A DNA stretch of 64,000 nucleotides from Juglans regia (Eukaryota; Streptophyta; Magnoliopsida; Fagales; Juglandaceae), in NCBI RefSeq assembly GCF_001411555.2, contig NC_049914.1, forward strand, positions 16,405,798 to 16,469,797, read 5' to 3'. Positions within the stretch are counted from its first letter, which is position 1. Each line of letters starts with the position of its first letter. A program made the translations under genes and the position numbers. A model generated the notes under the pieces. That model made no database searches and was not told the origin of the DNA. It saw only the letters and a program-made list of their open reading frames with translations. This document shows, one piece after another, positions 44,857 to 56,493 of the stretch.

Positions 44857-45600
44857 CCCTGCTGGTGCAGTTGCGTATTATGCATGAAATTTCTTGTTAT
44901 TGTTGAAGATGCTTTGCTTACTGCTTTTTCTGACCTTCCATTTGCAGATGCATCAAGTCATCTTATCACTTTTGAAGATGCTCTTTGTTTTTTGCTCTTG
45001 GACACTTGACTTGAATTTTCTGCAATGTTGGATTCTTGACCTTGTTGGAATCTGGGAAATCTATGATTATTGGGAAAGCTTTTGCTTTGTTGGTTGCTTG
45101 GAATTTCTTGTTATCTACTGATCATTTTGAAGATGCTCTCCTAATTGTTGTTTCTTTTTTTCCTTATCATTGCTGTTTATTTCTTGGAGATGCCTTTGAG
45201 TGCTGCCTCAGGCACTCCTTGAACCCATTCTTATACTGGAGTACTTTGCTCGTCCACTGAAAGAGAACTGTGAAGAAAAGTATCAAAAAAGGTATAATAT
45301 AATAACTCAATCAAGTTTTTTTTTTTTTTTTTTAAATGTAACACTTTTTTAGCTTCTGGGCATTATTGTTCCACTTTTGTACATGTTACTTATCAAATGT
45401 TACTTATCAAATGTACGTATATTCATAATCAAATGTCATTAATGGTGCTCTAACTTGCATAACATTGCCACCAACTCTTCCACAAAACTACCTCTGAATT
45501 ATTTTAGGCGCTTTGGTTCAGCTTTTTAAAGGCTGAAAACACTTCTATCATTCAAAATTTTCCTCACAAAACAACATAAAACTAACGATTATATATCTTT
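44857..45600. other. Upstream region of the resistance-gene relic
   Basis: No gene. It contains diverged repeats of TTTCTTGTTAT and TTTGAAGATGCT (44889-45140) and a long T run near 45316-45336. Confidence 0.4.
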
Positions 45601-45624
45601 CAATAAAATTGCTCAATCTAGGAT

Positions 45625-45870
45625 TGGAATTATACAATCTCTCCATCAAGTTTACAGTACAGCTTCTCCATCAACCTCATCATGATTATATCTTGGACCA
45701 CAATGCCTAAAAGCGACAAGCCTTCTTCCACTCTGTACAACATAACCCAATTAGGACTGAACAATCCAAAAATGGTGTTTCGCAAAGCACTGGCTACCTC
45801 GCAATCAAGCAAAAGATGGTCAATTGTCTCCCAACCCTCACAAAACTGTCTCTGAATTATTTTAGGGACC
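45625..45870 (-). pseudogene. LINE zf-RVT fragment
   Basis: The minus strand encodes ETIDHLLLDCEVASALRNTI followed by FGLFSPNWVMLYRVEEGLSL. This is the zinc-binding region (H...C) that follows reverse transcriptase in plant LINE ORF2 proteins. The rest of that element is absent. Confidence 0.7.
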
Positions 45871-45879
45871 AACAAAATC

Positions 45880-47140
45880 TTTTGGTAAAGGATTTAACTT
45901 TTGGTACTGAATTATTAAATTTATATATTTTTTAAATGCTCAAAGCTAGCTGTTAAAAAATGTTTTAAAGAAAAACAAAATTGCAAGTGAAGTAATCGGT
46001 TGGAAGCATCGGTTTGTAATTGTCCAATGAAAAATTCCATTCATCATCCCCACGCACTACACATTTTTTATTTTCTTACTTTTTATTTTTATTTTCTTAC
46101 CAAATGTGTTGTATATGGATGATGAGTAGAAGAATTCAATAAGTTAAAGAAGAATAAAAAAAAATGAGGTATGTGGGGATGATGAGTAACAAAGCTCTTC
46201 CCCAATACATCCTAGTCATGTCAGAAACCAGTACATGATCATGAGGAGGACCTATAGATCCCTAAACTTTCTGATTTCAAACCTACGTACAATCCATCCC
46301 TGAAAGATGCTTCTAATATTACTAGTGCTCCATATTGGGTTGCTAATTTCTTTGTCCATGCTACCAGAACATGGAATGTCTCACAATCAGAAGCATCTAA
46401 TTTCATACCGACTACGTTCGTATTATTTTCATCATTTATTCTATTAAATCAAATGTGCATATGGAATTGAATTGTTGTGTGGAGTGAAAAAAGTTACCCC
46501 TTGTATTTAAGTTTGCCAAGGTTTTCATAGCTGTTTCAAACTTTTTCTTCTGCAATATTAGGATTGTTTTATTAGTTTTCAAAGTTCTCTTGTTTGCAGT
46601 GGCTTTTGGTAACAAGTAGTACTCCAATTTAATGGTATTTATATGATCAAAACCTTTGATTTCTACTAAAGTGTTGACTCCCATGTGTGGCTACAGTACT
46701 GTCTGCCTCACTTACAGTGGCTGGTGGGCACGCTAACTTCACTAATTAGCATTAATATAGATGTGAGTTTTGTTTTTTTGCTTTGGAAAAGTTACATTTG
46801 ACCTGTCTTAATTATAACTACCATTTCATTCCCAGTTTCTAACTTCAATTACAACTGTCTGAAATTCACCCATCAATACAAGTTTCTGTTTTGAGTGGCC
46901 CTTTTCATTGAAAATTGCCTAGAAGTTTCTGCAATATGAAACACTATTAACTATTTTTGGAGTATGAATGACGTGATACTCTCGTTCTATCATTGAGAGT
47001 TATACTATTAAAATTGCTTATCGAAATAATAATTTTGATATAATGAGAACATCACGTTGTTGAGAACATGGTGCTAGTTTGAGATATTATAATTTACTCT
47101 TCGGCTACTCTCTAATTAAAGGAAAAAGTTTTGGCTCGGG
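45880..47140. other. Unassigned sequence
   Basis: No gene recognised. AT-rich with TTTTATTTTTATTTTCTTACC duplications near 46066-46100. Confidence 0.45.
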
Positions 47141-47147
47141 TTTTAGA

Positions 47148-47372
47148 ATTCATTAGAAACTTGGTCCAATTGGACAGTGCAATATATAAATAGAAATACA
47201 AATGTAGTTGCTCACAACTTGGCTAAGGTAGCTATGCAGTAAAATGTAGAGAAAGTATGGTTAGAAGAGGCACTAGTTTTCATTTCTTACTGTTTACAGA
47301 AAGGTAAAGAAGGCATTGTAGACAATGGTCTATGAATGAATGAAAGAATGAGGTATTATTAAAAAAAAAAAG
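47148..47372 (+). mobile_element. 5'-truncated LINE: RNase H tail and poly(A)
   Basis: The plus strand reads NTNVVAHNLAKVAMQ, a TAA, then NVEKVWLEEALVFISYCLQK and a stop. This is the end of a plant LINE RNase H domain (conserved VAHNLAK and W-EE). Fifty bases later comes a run of twelve A's. A target duplication was not found. Confidence 0.7.
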
Positions 47373-47720
47373 TTAGTACATAACATTAGTTGTTAATTAC
47401 ACTTTATTAATATATTAACAACACTAGACTAGTATATATAGCATATATACTAGTACATAGTGTATAAGTATAGTGTCCATAGTGTATACATATAGTATAT
47501 TATAATATAAACTAGTATATAGGGTATAAGTATAGTATATTAAGTATATTACATATAGTATAGTAATAATATTCTTGATCGATAATCACATATTCACACT
47601 ATATAACAACTATATTATCAATAATAATATTATTAGATTATATAATATATAACAACTTTTCTTATATTATATTATAAATAATATATTATTTAGTATAAAT
47701 TATAAATAAAAAATTCTAGA
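47373..47720. other. AT-rich TATAGTATA-type sequence
   Basis: Loose repetition of GTATATAGTATA/AGTATAGTG strings, with no gene. Confidence 0.5.
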
Positions 47721-48115
47721 GTCGTTCGAATGTACCAATATAACGTTTGCATGTCTCGGACACTAAGTGACAAACATTTGCCCGTAATAACATAACGTTC
47801 GCATATCACGGGAATTAAGTATTTTAACATTTGAATGTTAAAATTGAAACATTCAGATGTCTTTCTCACTCATCCCGTGAGACTTTCATCTTGATTTTCA
47901 TGGGTTGCCAATGGCCAAACAACCACCGTAGAAACCTTTCTTGAAATCTGTACTTCATTTCTACGGTGGTTTTTGGCCACTTTCATTGTGTTTGAGGGTT
48001 AGGGAATGACCGAGTCGACTCAGTCACTTCTGTCTCGTAACGTTCAAATATTAGCTTCTCATGTTCTATTGTTATACCTTCCAAATGAGGAAGACGACAT
48101 ACACGTTCGCATGTT
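47721..48115. repeat. Second cluster of ACRTTYRMAYGT motifs
   Basis: GTCGTTCGAATGT (47721), AACGTTTGCATGT (47742), AACGTTCGCATAT (about 47801), ACATTTGAATGTT, ACATTCAGATGT (about 47849), AACGTTCAAATATT (about 48038) and ACGTTCGCATGT (about 48102). It is cut on the right by the Athila 3' LTR. Same motif as at 35256-35720. Confidence 0.55.
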
Positions 48116-48125
48116 AATTGATTGG

Positions 48126-49637
48126 TGCAAAACTGCAAGTGCACAGTATCATAGTTTTATAGTAAAGTAATGAGAAGAGTATCGTCCACAGGGATTGGTA
48201 ACTTACTTTTGACAAATACTGAAATTATACTAATCTTGACTTTATTTAGAAAAGTCACTAAGATTTTTGTAATTACAAATTAAAATAAAATTAATTCAAA
48301 GAAAATATTCAAAAGAAAAGAAAGATGTTGTTTGAAGATCAAATCAATGGGAAAGAAAACTTCTAGAAAATGGATTTCACATAATCCCTCACTATGCTTT
48401 ACTCATCTAACTAATTGAATTTAATTCTCTCTATTTGTTAGTAAATCTCTACAAACATCCAAAAGGCTCTTTCGATAGTCAATTAAAAATTATTTTTGTT
48501 CATCATTTTACACAAGAGTATGCAAAATTAACAAAGCAAGAAAGCAATAAGATCAATGAGTTTAATACTACATAGGTTCATATAAGTCTTTCGATCTCTA
48601 TATTTACCTATGCCGATATATCCAAGATCTATCATATAATTCCCTCTTTCGACACAAATCTCAAGATTAAAATCATCTAATTAATGGTTAGTTAATTAGA
48701 AGCAATAAGCTCAGAATATATTAGACAAACATAAAAGAGAATTATTTTAAATTAACATAAAAAAACAAGCGTAGTTTGAAACTAAATTACATCTTTTTCC
48801 TAGAATATTAAAGAAAACTTAGTTCATACTAAAAATTAAATTTAACAAAAACAAATTCACCATAATTTTTTTAAGAGAATAAAAAAAATGAATACTGAAA
48901 AAAATGCTTCTTACAGTCCACAGTATCGTCCAAGCCTCTTAGTCCGCAGTTTTCTTATTCGCAGCAGCGTCTTCGTCAATTTTGCTTCGTACGCGTCCTC
49001 TTCAATTTTTCTTCCAAACTTTTTCTTTTTCTCCAAATCCCGCTTGCATCCAAAAAAATAAAATATAATCTACTGCTTTTCTTCTTTCTTTTTTTTTTTT
49101 TTTGTTACATTGCTCTCCTTTCTTTTCGGAAAAGTCAAATCTCCAATTCAATCTTCTCTTCCGAGCGTTCCAAAAGCCAAGAGAAGCCCGTATCCAACGC
49201 ATTCCAATTGCTCCCTCTGGTCCACGTGCGTAAAACCGGAAAGAAATCCAGACTCAGCTGCACGTCCAATCCGTTTCGTGTGTGTACAAAAAAATCAAGT
49301 TGCGTCTAGCCGTTCCAGCTCGCACATGAAAAAAAATTTATTCCCTTTACGTCCGTCAAGACCAAGTCAAAACCAAAAGTCCAACAAGCCCCACGAGTTA
49401 AAAAAACTCTAGCCGTTCCAGCCTCCCTTTTGGTTTTATTTTTTAAAGTGTCAAACTCTTCATTTAATTGAGAATGAGTTTCTATGCGAGGACTTATAAA
49501 ATTTGGATCTTTATTTTTTTAAAATCTGAAATAAAATAATAATAATGAAGCTTAAAATTAACAAAATAAATAAAATTAGACTAAAATTTAAAGTTAAGAA
49601 GTGACAAAATATAAGAAATTATGCAAGTCATCAAACA
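48126..49637 (-). mobile_element. Athila-type element, 3' LTR
   Basis: Minus-strand LTR from TGTTTGATGACTTGC (49637) to GCAGTTTTGCA (48126). Its last 650 bp match 58957-59608 closely, which is the 5' LTR of the same element. On the internal side is a purine tract AAGTTTGGGAG (49648-49638), the expected plus-strand primer. Confidence 0.75.
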
Positions 49638-50648
49638 CTCCCAAACTTACAACTTTGTTTATCCTCAAACAAAAATAAAAGACCACTATAGACTATCAAC
49701 TTAACCCCATAGAAAAGTTTTATCACTTACCAAGTCATGATTTGAATTAAATTTCATCACTAGCATCTTACTCTTTTAACATTAAAGATAGAAAGAAAAT
49801 CAACAAAAAATTTAGCAATTTGTCAAGCAAGAGTTAAACATTTATATCAACCTAAAGCTAAGACCTTGAGTGTGTGTGATATAGTCAATTCAACTCCAAA
49901 TCACCTACAAACTCAGATAAAAGTAGAACAACTAAAACCAGAAGAATTCTCTCCAAACTTAACCCCATAAGTCCTATTTTCAGAAATCCTCTCCACTAAT
50001 GTAGTCAAACCAAAATCAGAGATCAAAAGGTTTTTCATCAGGTTATAATGACAGGCCACATGGTGAGAACTAAGAAATAAATGGATATGGAAAATCAAAA
50101 CAAACTGGAAAAATACTTGGTGGAAAGAACAATAAAAGAGATATCTACATGATTCAAACCATAACTCTTTCTCGACTATATGCTCATACTTGTGATAATA
50201 TTGTAATCAATGAAGTAGTATCAAGTACACCTTTAACAAAATCTGAAGTGATTTGCACTCCACTTATTGAGTTCTCTATTTTTTCTGCCATGATGGATAA
50301 ATCACCTCTGAATGAAAGACAAACCCAGCAATAATAATTTTTTTTGTTTTTTAGTTCAGCCTCCCACATATTTCGTTCTGCCACCTCAATTCTTGTAGCC
50401 TTTTTAAATCTTCAACCACTTCAACCTTTTTTTTTCCTTCTTCGTTCTCCTTTTTTTTTTCACATGCTTTGATAAAATAAAATATAATTTCCTTTGAACT
50501 AACTTTCTCTTTAAATGTAAATTTCTACAAAAGTATTTTCTCAAACTGTAAAGGTAAATTCATGGTCTTTCAGGCTTAGAACGGGAATACTTTATATAGT
50601 TCAAAAAACAAATAAAGGCTTATGTAAAATAAGGCTCAAGGGGGATGT
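49638..50648 (-). other. Athila-type internal 3' region
   Basis: Non-coding internal sequence of the minus-strand Athila-type element, including its purine tract at the left. Only short frames without motifs occur (49913-50384). It ends where a Tekay LTR begins. Confidence 0.5.
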
Positions 50649-52333
50649 GTAACAGCCCGCTAGAAATTCATTGGTGGAATTTCTATTGACTTTAGGAATC
50701 TCGTGAAAAATTCCATAAGTTTTTACGAATCAGCTAATTGCACAGGTTTTAGTCTGTCAACATAGTCAGTGTTATCATTCACTATGGTGCTAGAATATAT
50801 GAGTTTTATTTATTTGAGATAGTTCGAAGTGTCAGAATGCATTATGGTCTATGCCATTAGACTCAGTTGATTATTTAGGATTTTATGGCGCAATAAGTTT
50901 ATTTTCATATTTTTGGACAAAACTCTTGTTTGAAACTATGAAATTATTTGTAGGGGCACTTTGAGGTTGAATTTTGGTAAAACAAATTCACTGTAGGTTA
51001 ATATGAATATTTAGAAATTTTTAGTGCTAAGTTTATGATTCACTTTTTCGGAGTGAATAGTAACTTCGGTAAGCGCACCAATTGCAGTGTTTCAAAATCA
51101 CAGTGTGGAATGTCCAAATTAGATTAGAGAAATTTTATTTGGACACTTAGTAAGATCTTAGCCACACTTAGTGAATAATATAGACATTTGGCACCATGAG
51201 GAGCTTTTGATGGATTTGAAGGAATCAAGATGTGAAATCATGCCACTTAAGCAAAACTTTGTTTCATCTGCTCAACCAAATTGTGCCAGACCAAAGAGGA
51301 TTTCCATCCTAGTGAAACCCTAAATGGTGAGAATCCAATTGAAATCCCAAAAACATGGTTGAAATCGGAACCCTAAATAGTTTCCCCAAAACCCTAAAGT
51401 TGGCCTCTAAACCTATTCTAATCCGATTTCTAGTACTATGTTTAATCACTTGATTAAATCACTTCTACATGCTATTAATCTTTCAAATTTGTATTAGAAC
51501 ATCATTACCCAACCTTGTTAACCTTGAAAAATTGATTAGACTAAAGTGATATTGGATTTGGGCTTGATAGCAACCCAAACCCTCTTTAAACCCCAAAATT
51601 TAGGCCCATTCGGTTTAGGCCCATTAAGGCCCACGAAATTGGTCACCATTAGCATTGCTTCATGGCTAAGTTTTGTACCCCCACTTGGCTGGCCAGTTCT
51701 TTACAAAGAAGGACCTAGAAGGTTCTTGAAATACAAAGTTAAAGGGTCACCTCACTCTTTCACTCTTACACTCCACCTTGAGAAAAGATTTTGGACTGAT
51801 TTTTATGAGAACAAAAGGGCAACACTCAAGCTTCCTTTCAGTCTTATCACTTTCCATAACTTGTGTAAGAGGCTCTCCAGTCCACTTCTCAAGAAAAGAA
51901 ACTCTCATTTACACGTTTCCTCCATAGAAGACAGAAGACACTCTCGGACAGTTTGTCTTACCTCTTTTGAACGCCTGTCTCGAAACTTTTGTAAGTGTTT
52001 TCTTGCAAAGTTTCCTTCATTAAAGTTTTTTATTTTGGAGTCTAGTTTACGTGGATACCTTATTCTTTCCATTTGGAGATCATTTGATTGGTAAAAGGTC
52101 ATTTAGACCCCAGAAAGGTCATTCTGGGTGATAAACTGGAGAGTGTGTTATCTTTTGGAGTTTTTGACCATGCTAATGAATAGATCTTGGTCCGAAATTT
52201 TTATGGAGTACTGTTAACATGTGTATATGATTATTGGTTGAGGATTTGTTGCATGATTAAAAGTTTTGGTGAAATATTTTCTTAGATCCAGAAACTTAGA
52301 AACTGGAAGAGGAAAAACAGTTTCTGTTTTGAG

Positions 52334-53031
52334 TAGGGCTGCAAACGGGCCGGTTCGGTCCATCGGTCCATTATTTTTCCGGACCGGACCGGACCGAACA
52401 CCCAAAGGGACCGGACCGGACCGATAGCTATCGGTCCGGTCCGCCCTCTTTTTTTTTTTTTAAATAATTAATAAAAAAATTTCTTTAAAATACTAAATTA
52501 AATTAAGTGACTTATTAATGTGGATTATGTAACAAACTCAATAAAAAAATATTTTATATGGTCAATGATAATAAATTAGATGAAAATTATATTATTAATT
52601 TATATAATTACTATATAATTAACTAATTGATATTATATATTTATTAATTCATAGAATATTAACAAGTGTTAATAGTATATTTAAAATTTTATATTGTTAA
52701 TAGTGATAGGTTAAATGAAGATATATATAAAATATTGTTAATTTATAGAATATTAACAAGTATTAATAATATATTTAAAAATTTATATTGTTAATTGTAC
52801 AATTATTATATATAAAATATATATAAATTTTTTTTTTTTAATTTTTCATTCGGTCCGGTCCAGTCCGGTCCGGTCAGAAAAAACTGTGGACCGTGGACCG
52901 GACCGAATGATTTCGGTCCTCTAAAATATGGACCGGACCGGACCGGTCTAAGTCTCAGTCCCGTCCGGTCCGGACCGAAACGGTAGGTCCGGTCGGTCCG
53001 TTCGGTCCGACCGGACCGTTAATCACCCCTA
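52334..53031. mobile_element. hAT-like non-autonomous element, 698 bp, perfect 8-bp duplication
   Basis: The ends TAGGGCTG and CACCCCTA are imperfect terminal inverted repeats, flanked by identical GTTTTGAG at 52326-52333 and 53032-53039. An 8-bp duplication and (C/T)AGGG termini are typical of hAT elements. Both subterminal regions are packed with GGACCG/CGGTCC repeats in opposite orientation (52350-52445 and 52850-53020). The core is AT-rich with no open frame. The paralogous LTR at 16970-17880 lacks the insertion at this point. Confidence 0.88.
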
Positions 53032-54589
53032 GTTTTGAGAAAGTTTAAATCTTTTATGGTTTAATCTTATTCCAATGGCTTTGATATTTTTATTGGAAGA
53101 TCCTAAGAGTCTTATATACATGTTAGAATGTTATATTGAAGATATTTGATGTTAGTTTCGAAGATATGAAATTTTATGCAATGAGATATTCAGTTAGGCC
53201 AAAGTGATGGTGTTCTTGGCTAAATTTATGTTTTGGTTTATGTTTATCCATGTGATCTTGAGTTTGATGCTTGGGTCTATTTTAGAACATCTTTTTAAAC
53301 AATATGATGTTTTGGTTTGATGATCACATCTTTATAAGTCATGGATCAAGAGGTTGATCAAAACAAGTTAGAAACAAAAATCTGTTTTGAACATAGAAGA
53401 AAAACCAAAAAGTTCAAGTATGGTTTTAGTGATTTTGATGACTTTTGTTCATGATTCAAAATATGATTATTCTTAGGAATATGTTATGAGTATAGTAGAA
53501 GAAAAATTTTGATTTAATCATGAGTTTTGAGATTTGAAAGAATTACAACAAAAATCAAAGGAAATAGCCTTTGTAAGTTTCGGCCCTATAGAGTTTTAAT
53601 GGTTGTGTTTAGTTTTAAATTTTCTGAATTAATATTTGAGTTTAGGACAAAATTTACATAAGGTATGTAAATTTTGATATTTTTGGAGTTAGGATGCAAA
53701 ATCCTTAAGTTAAGGATAAAATGATCATTTTCCCACATGTAGAGGGTAAAATGGTGATTTTACTCTAAGTTGATATTTTTCTATATTCATAATTATTAGT
53801 GATTAAGTTCTAATTTTTAGAAATCACTACTTTCAGTTTCTCGTGATCACACTTAAATTTTGTCTCGAACTACGAAGATCGAGGTAAGTTAGCTTTTAAC
53901 TTACTATCAGTTTAATGTGTATGAGTGATCAGTAAGGAAACTAAATTGTACGTGTGCATGTTATCATATGTGCCATGCCAGGTCATTACATATTTATCTG
54001 TTACACAGAATTTATTCTGTCATGAATTATTCATCTGTTACACAAGATATTCTGTCATGTATTGTTATACATTGCAAGTATGTCATGTTAAGTTAAGTAT
54101 GCCATCTGTTACATGTATTTCATGTCACGTAATATTCACTGTCCCATGTTACGCCATGTTAAGAAATGTTGTCTGTTACATGGTATGCTATGTTACGAAA
54201 TGTTGCCTGTTACATGTATGTCATATTATGAAATGTTGTCTGTTATATTTATGTTTCAAAGTATGTCATGTCTGTCGTCTTACGTTCATTTCACATTACG
54301 CTACGTCAGGATTTATGTCTTTTATGTCACGTTTATGTCATGTTCATGTTACGTCATGTTACGAAATGTCATGTCTACCAGTTAAGTTATTCATGTCAAT
54401 CACGACCCTAAACGCTAGGATGGGGTAATATCCTAGTATAACTCATTTGTTCACGTTGGAGTGTCTAAATAGATATGAAATTCCCTGGGTTGACGAAGTA
54501 CAGTCAATAGGTTGCGAATGGGGCCTAATTAGCTGGTCACCGGAGCGCGCCAAACACTAACGCCGATGGTGCCACACATTATGTTACGT

Positions 54590-54760
54590 GTGTCCACAGC
54601 AAGTGTGGCACAAATAAATAAGTCATGGGACCACAACAAATGTGGAGCATGAAGTATGGGGCCACAACAACTGTGCAGCATACATTACGTGAGACACAAC
54701 AATTGTGACACGTAGAATATGTCGGGCTACAACAATTGTGGAGTACGTATTAACGCACTC
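54590..54760 (+). repeat. CCACAACAA/TGTGG tandem units in LTR
   Basis: Four to five diverged units of roughly 40-45 bp, each with CCACAACAA(A/C)TGTG. Comparable in position and style to the 42-bp array in the solo LTR at 4618-4948. Confidence 0.6.
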
Positions 54761-55002
54761 ACAGCTAGTATAGAAACTAGTGATGTGATGAGGTAATCGG
54801 CAGGGATACACAGCTCAAGGGGACCTGTGTAGCACCAATATGGTCACTTTAATAATTAAGTCTATTGAATAAGATTCCAAGTTCTTGCATTTCACGTTAA
54901 GTCATGTTTCAGTTATGTTATGTTCACGTTTACGTTATATTCCAAGTTCATATTTATGTTATGTCATGCTCAAGTTCATGTTCAAATTATGCATATTCAC
55001 AT

Positions 55003-55110
55003 TCATGTTATGTTTCAAGTCCATGTTATGTTTCAAGTTCACGCTCATACTATGTTTCAAGTTCACGTTCGTGCTATGTTTCAAGTCTATGTTATGTTTC
55101 AAGTCACGTT
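55003..55110 (+). repeat. Tandem TATGTTTCAAGTTCACGTTC repeats
   Basis: About five units of 20-26 bp in the low-complexity part of the Tekay LTR. Frames across it translate into Tyr/Val/Phe/Gln repeats and are not genes. Confidence 0.75.
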
Positions 55111-55740
55111 CATGCTAAACTTTAGTTTCAGTTTAAGTTATGCCAGTTATGTTATGTTGTATGTCAAGATATGCTATGATTACTTATGATTTGATTATGC
55201 ATTCATGCTTTTACTGCCATGCATGCATCATTAACCTGTGTGGAAGTTTCCTGTTAACTTGCTGAGATTTGTAATCAAACCTCACTGTGATAGTCCCAAC
55301 TACTATTCCTCTCAAATGATAGATCTTGTTACAGGATCTGAAGGAGAAACATGAATCAACCAACTGGAAATGATCGACTAAAAGATGGTGCGATGTAGAT
55401 GGTAGTACAGTAGTTACCTCAGGTTACTACTTGTATTTGTGGAGTTCAATCTCCAGCACTCTTTTGATCACAACCATATGGACTATTATTGTAATCTTAG
55501 TTGTTTAGTATGTCGTTCAGTATGAAGTATGTTTTAAGTATTTGAGATATTTCAGTTTGGTGCATAGTATTGCTAAAGAAAAAAAAAAATTTATTATCCG
55601 TTGCGAATATTGCATAATGCTAGATGCATGTTAGAAACATTGCATCTTATATGTCATGAACAGGGACAAGTAACCTTGTGTTACATGTCTCAACGCTTCA
55701 AATGTCTGTCCGATCTCAAGCGGAATTTGGGGGCGTCACA

Positions 55741-56493
55741 AGTTGACTATTGGAATACACCATGCAATGATGGAATGATAATCAGGACGGCTGTGAAAGC
55801 TTTTTGGTTATGATAAAAAATTTGCCTAGATCATTTCTCTAATATTTGGTATCAACTAGGATTTCACCTTAAGGATCCATCAACGGATTCTAGAGCAAAG
55901 TAAGATTGAACTTCCCTGACCTAGTTAATTCAACTCATTCTCTTCATAAGCAAAATGGAATAAAGAAAAAAAATGATTATGTGCTCAATTATGTTTAAGG
56001 TCAAAGATTTAAATCAAAGTACCCACAAAACTCAGCTTGACATAAAAGAAATTTTTGAAAATTTTTCTCAATTCTATCCTCAATCACAAATTTCAGAGTC
56101 ATAGAGAATTCAAACATACTCAAATACATGCTTGGTAAGAGAATCCAACAACTCAAGACTTATAAAATCATAAAAAAGAAATAAATAGCAAATAAGAAGA
56201 CCAAATGACTATAGGAGCTTACACCCCCAAACTTAAACTAAACAATATCCTCATTGTAATGCAAAAGTGAGAAAAATTGAAGAAATGAAAGGAACTTCCC
56301 TGGTCTCATGGTGAATCAGCAGTATTTTGTAGTTTTTAGCTATTTATTCATTCTAAATAAACCTGCATCAAAATCCAAATTATTAGAAAATAAAAAATAA
56401 AAATAGTAAAAATAAAGGAATAAAAGAAAGTTCTATTGGTTGCCTTCCATAAGCGTTTGTTTTAAAGTCTACAACCAGACTTTTCAATCTTCA
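55741..56493 (-). other. Athila-type internal region downstream of protease
   Basis: No reverse transcriptase, RNase H or integrase trace. On the minus strand TTTAAGTTTGGGGGTG occurs at about 56240-56225, a purine-rich motif also seen before the 3' LTR. The polymerase genes normally found after protease are therefore missing. Confidence 0.5.

Larger units (their letters stand above)
50649..55740 (+). mobile_element. Tekay/Del-like LTR inserted in the Athila-type element
   Basis: Starts TGTAACAGCCCGCTAG and ends TTGGGGGCGTCACA. Its first 880 bp are repeated in inverted orientation at 59609-60495. Its last 140 bp match, inverted, 63149-63260 beside a primer binding site. It carries a hAT-like MITE (52334-53031), CATGTTATG-rich DNA and two tandem arrays. 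No gag or pol adjoins it, so it is a solo or truncated LTR. The flanks GGATG and AGTTG do not form a clean duplication. Confidence 0.7.

Noticed and set aside
51546..52094. 182-codon frame in the Tekay LTR
   Set aside because: It is interrupted in the paralogous LTR at 16970-17880, has no known motif and fits the non-coding leader of the LTR.
53925..55189. Frames of 70-167 codons rich in Cys, Tyr, Met and Val
   Set aside because: They lie in CATGTTATG-type low-complexity DNA of an LTR and differ by frame; no coding constraint is visible.
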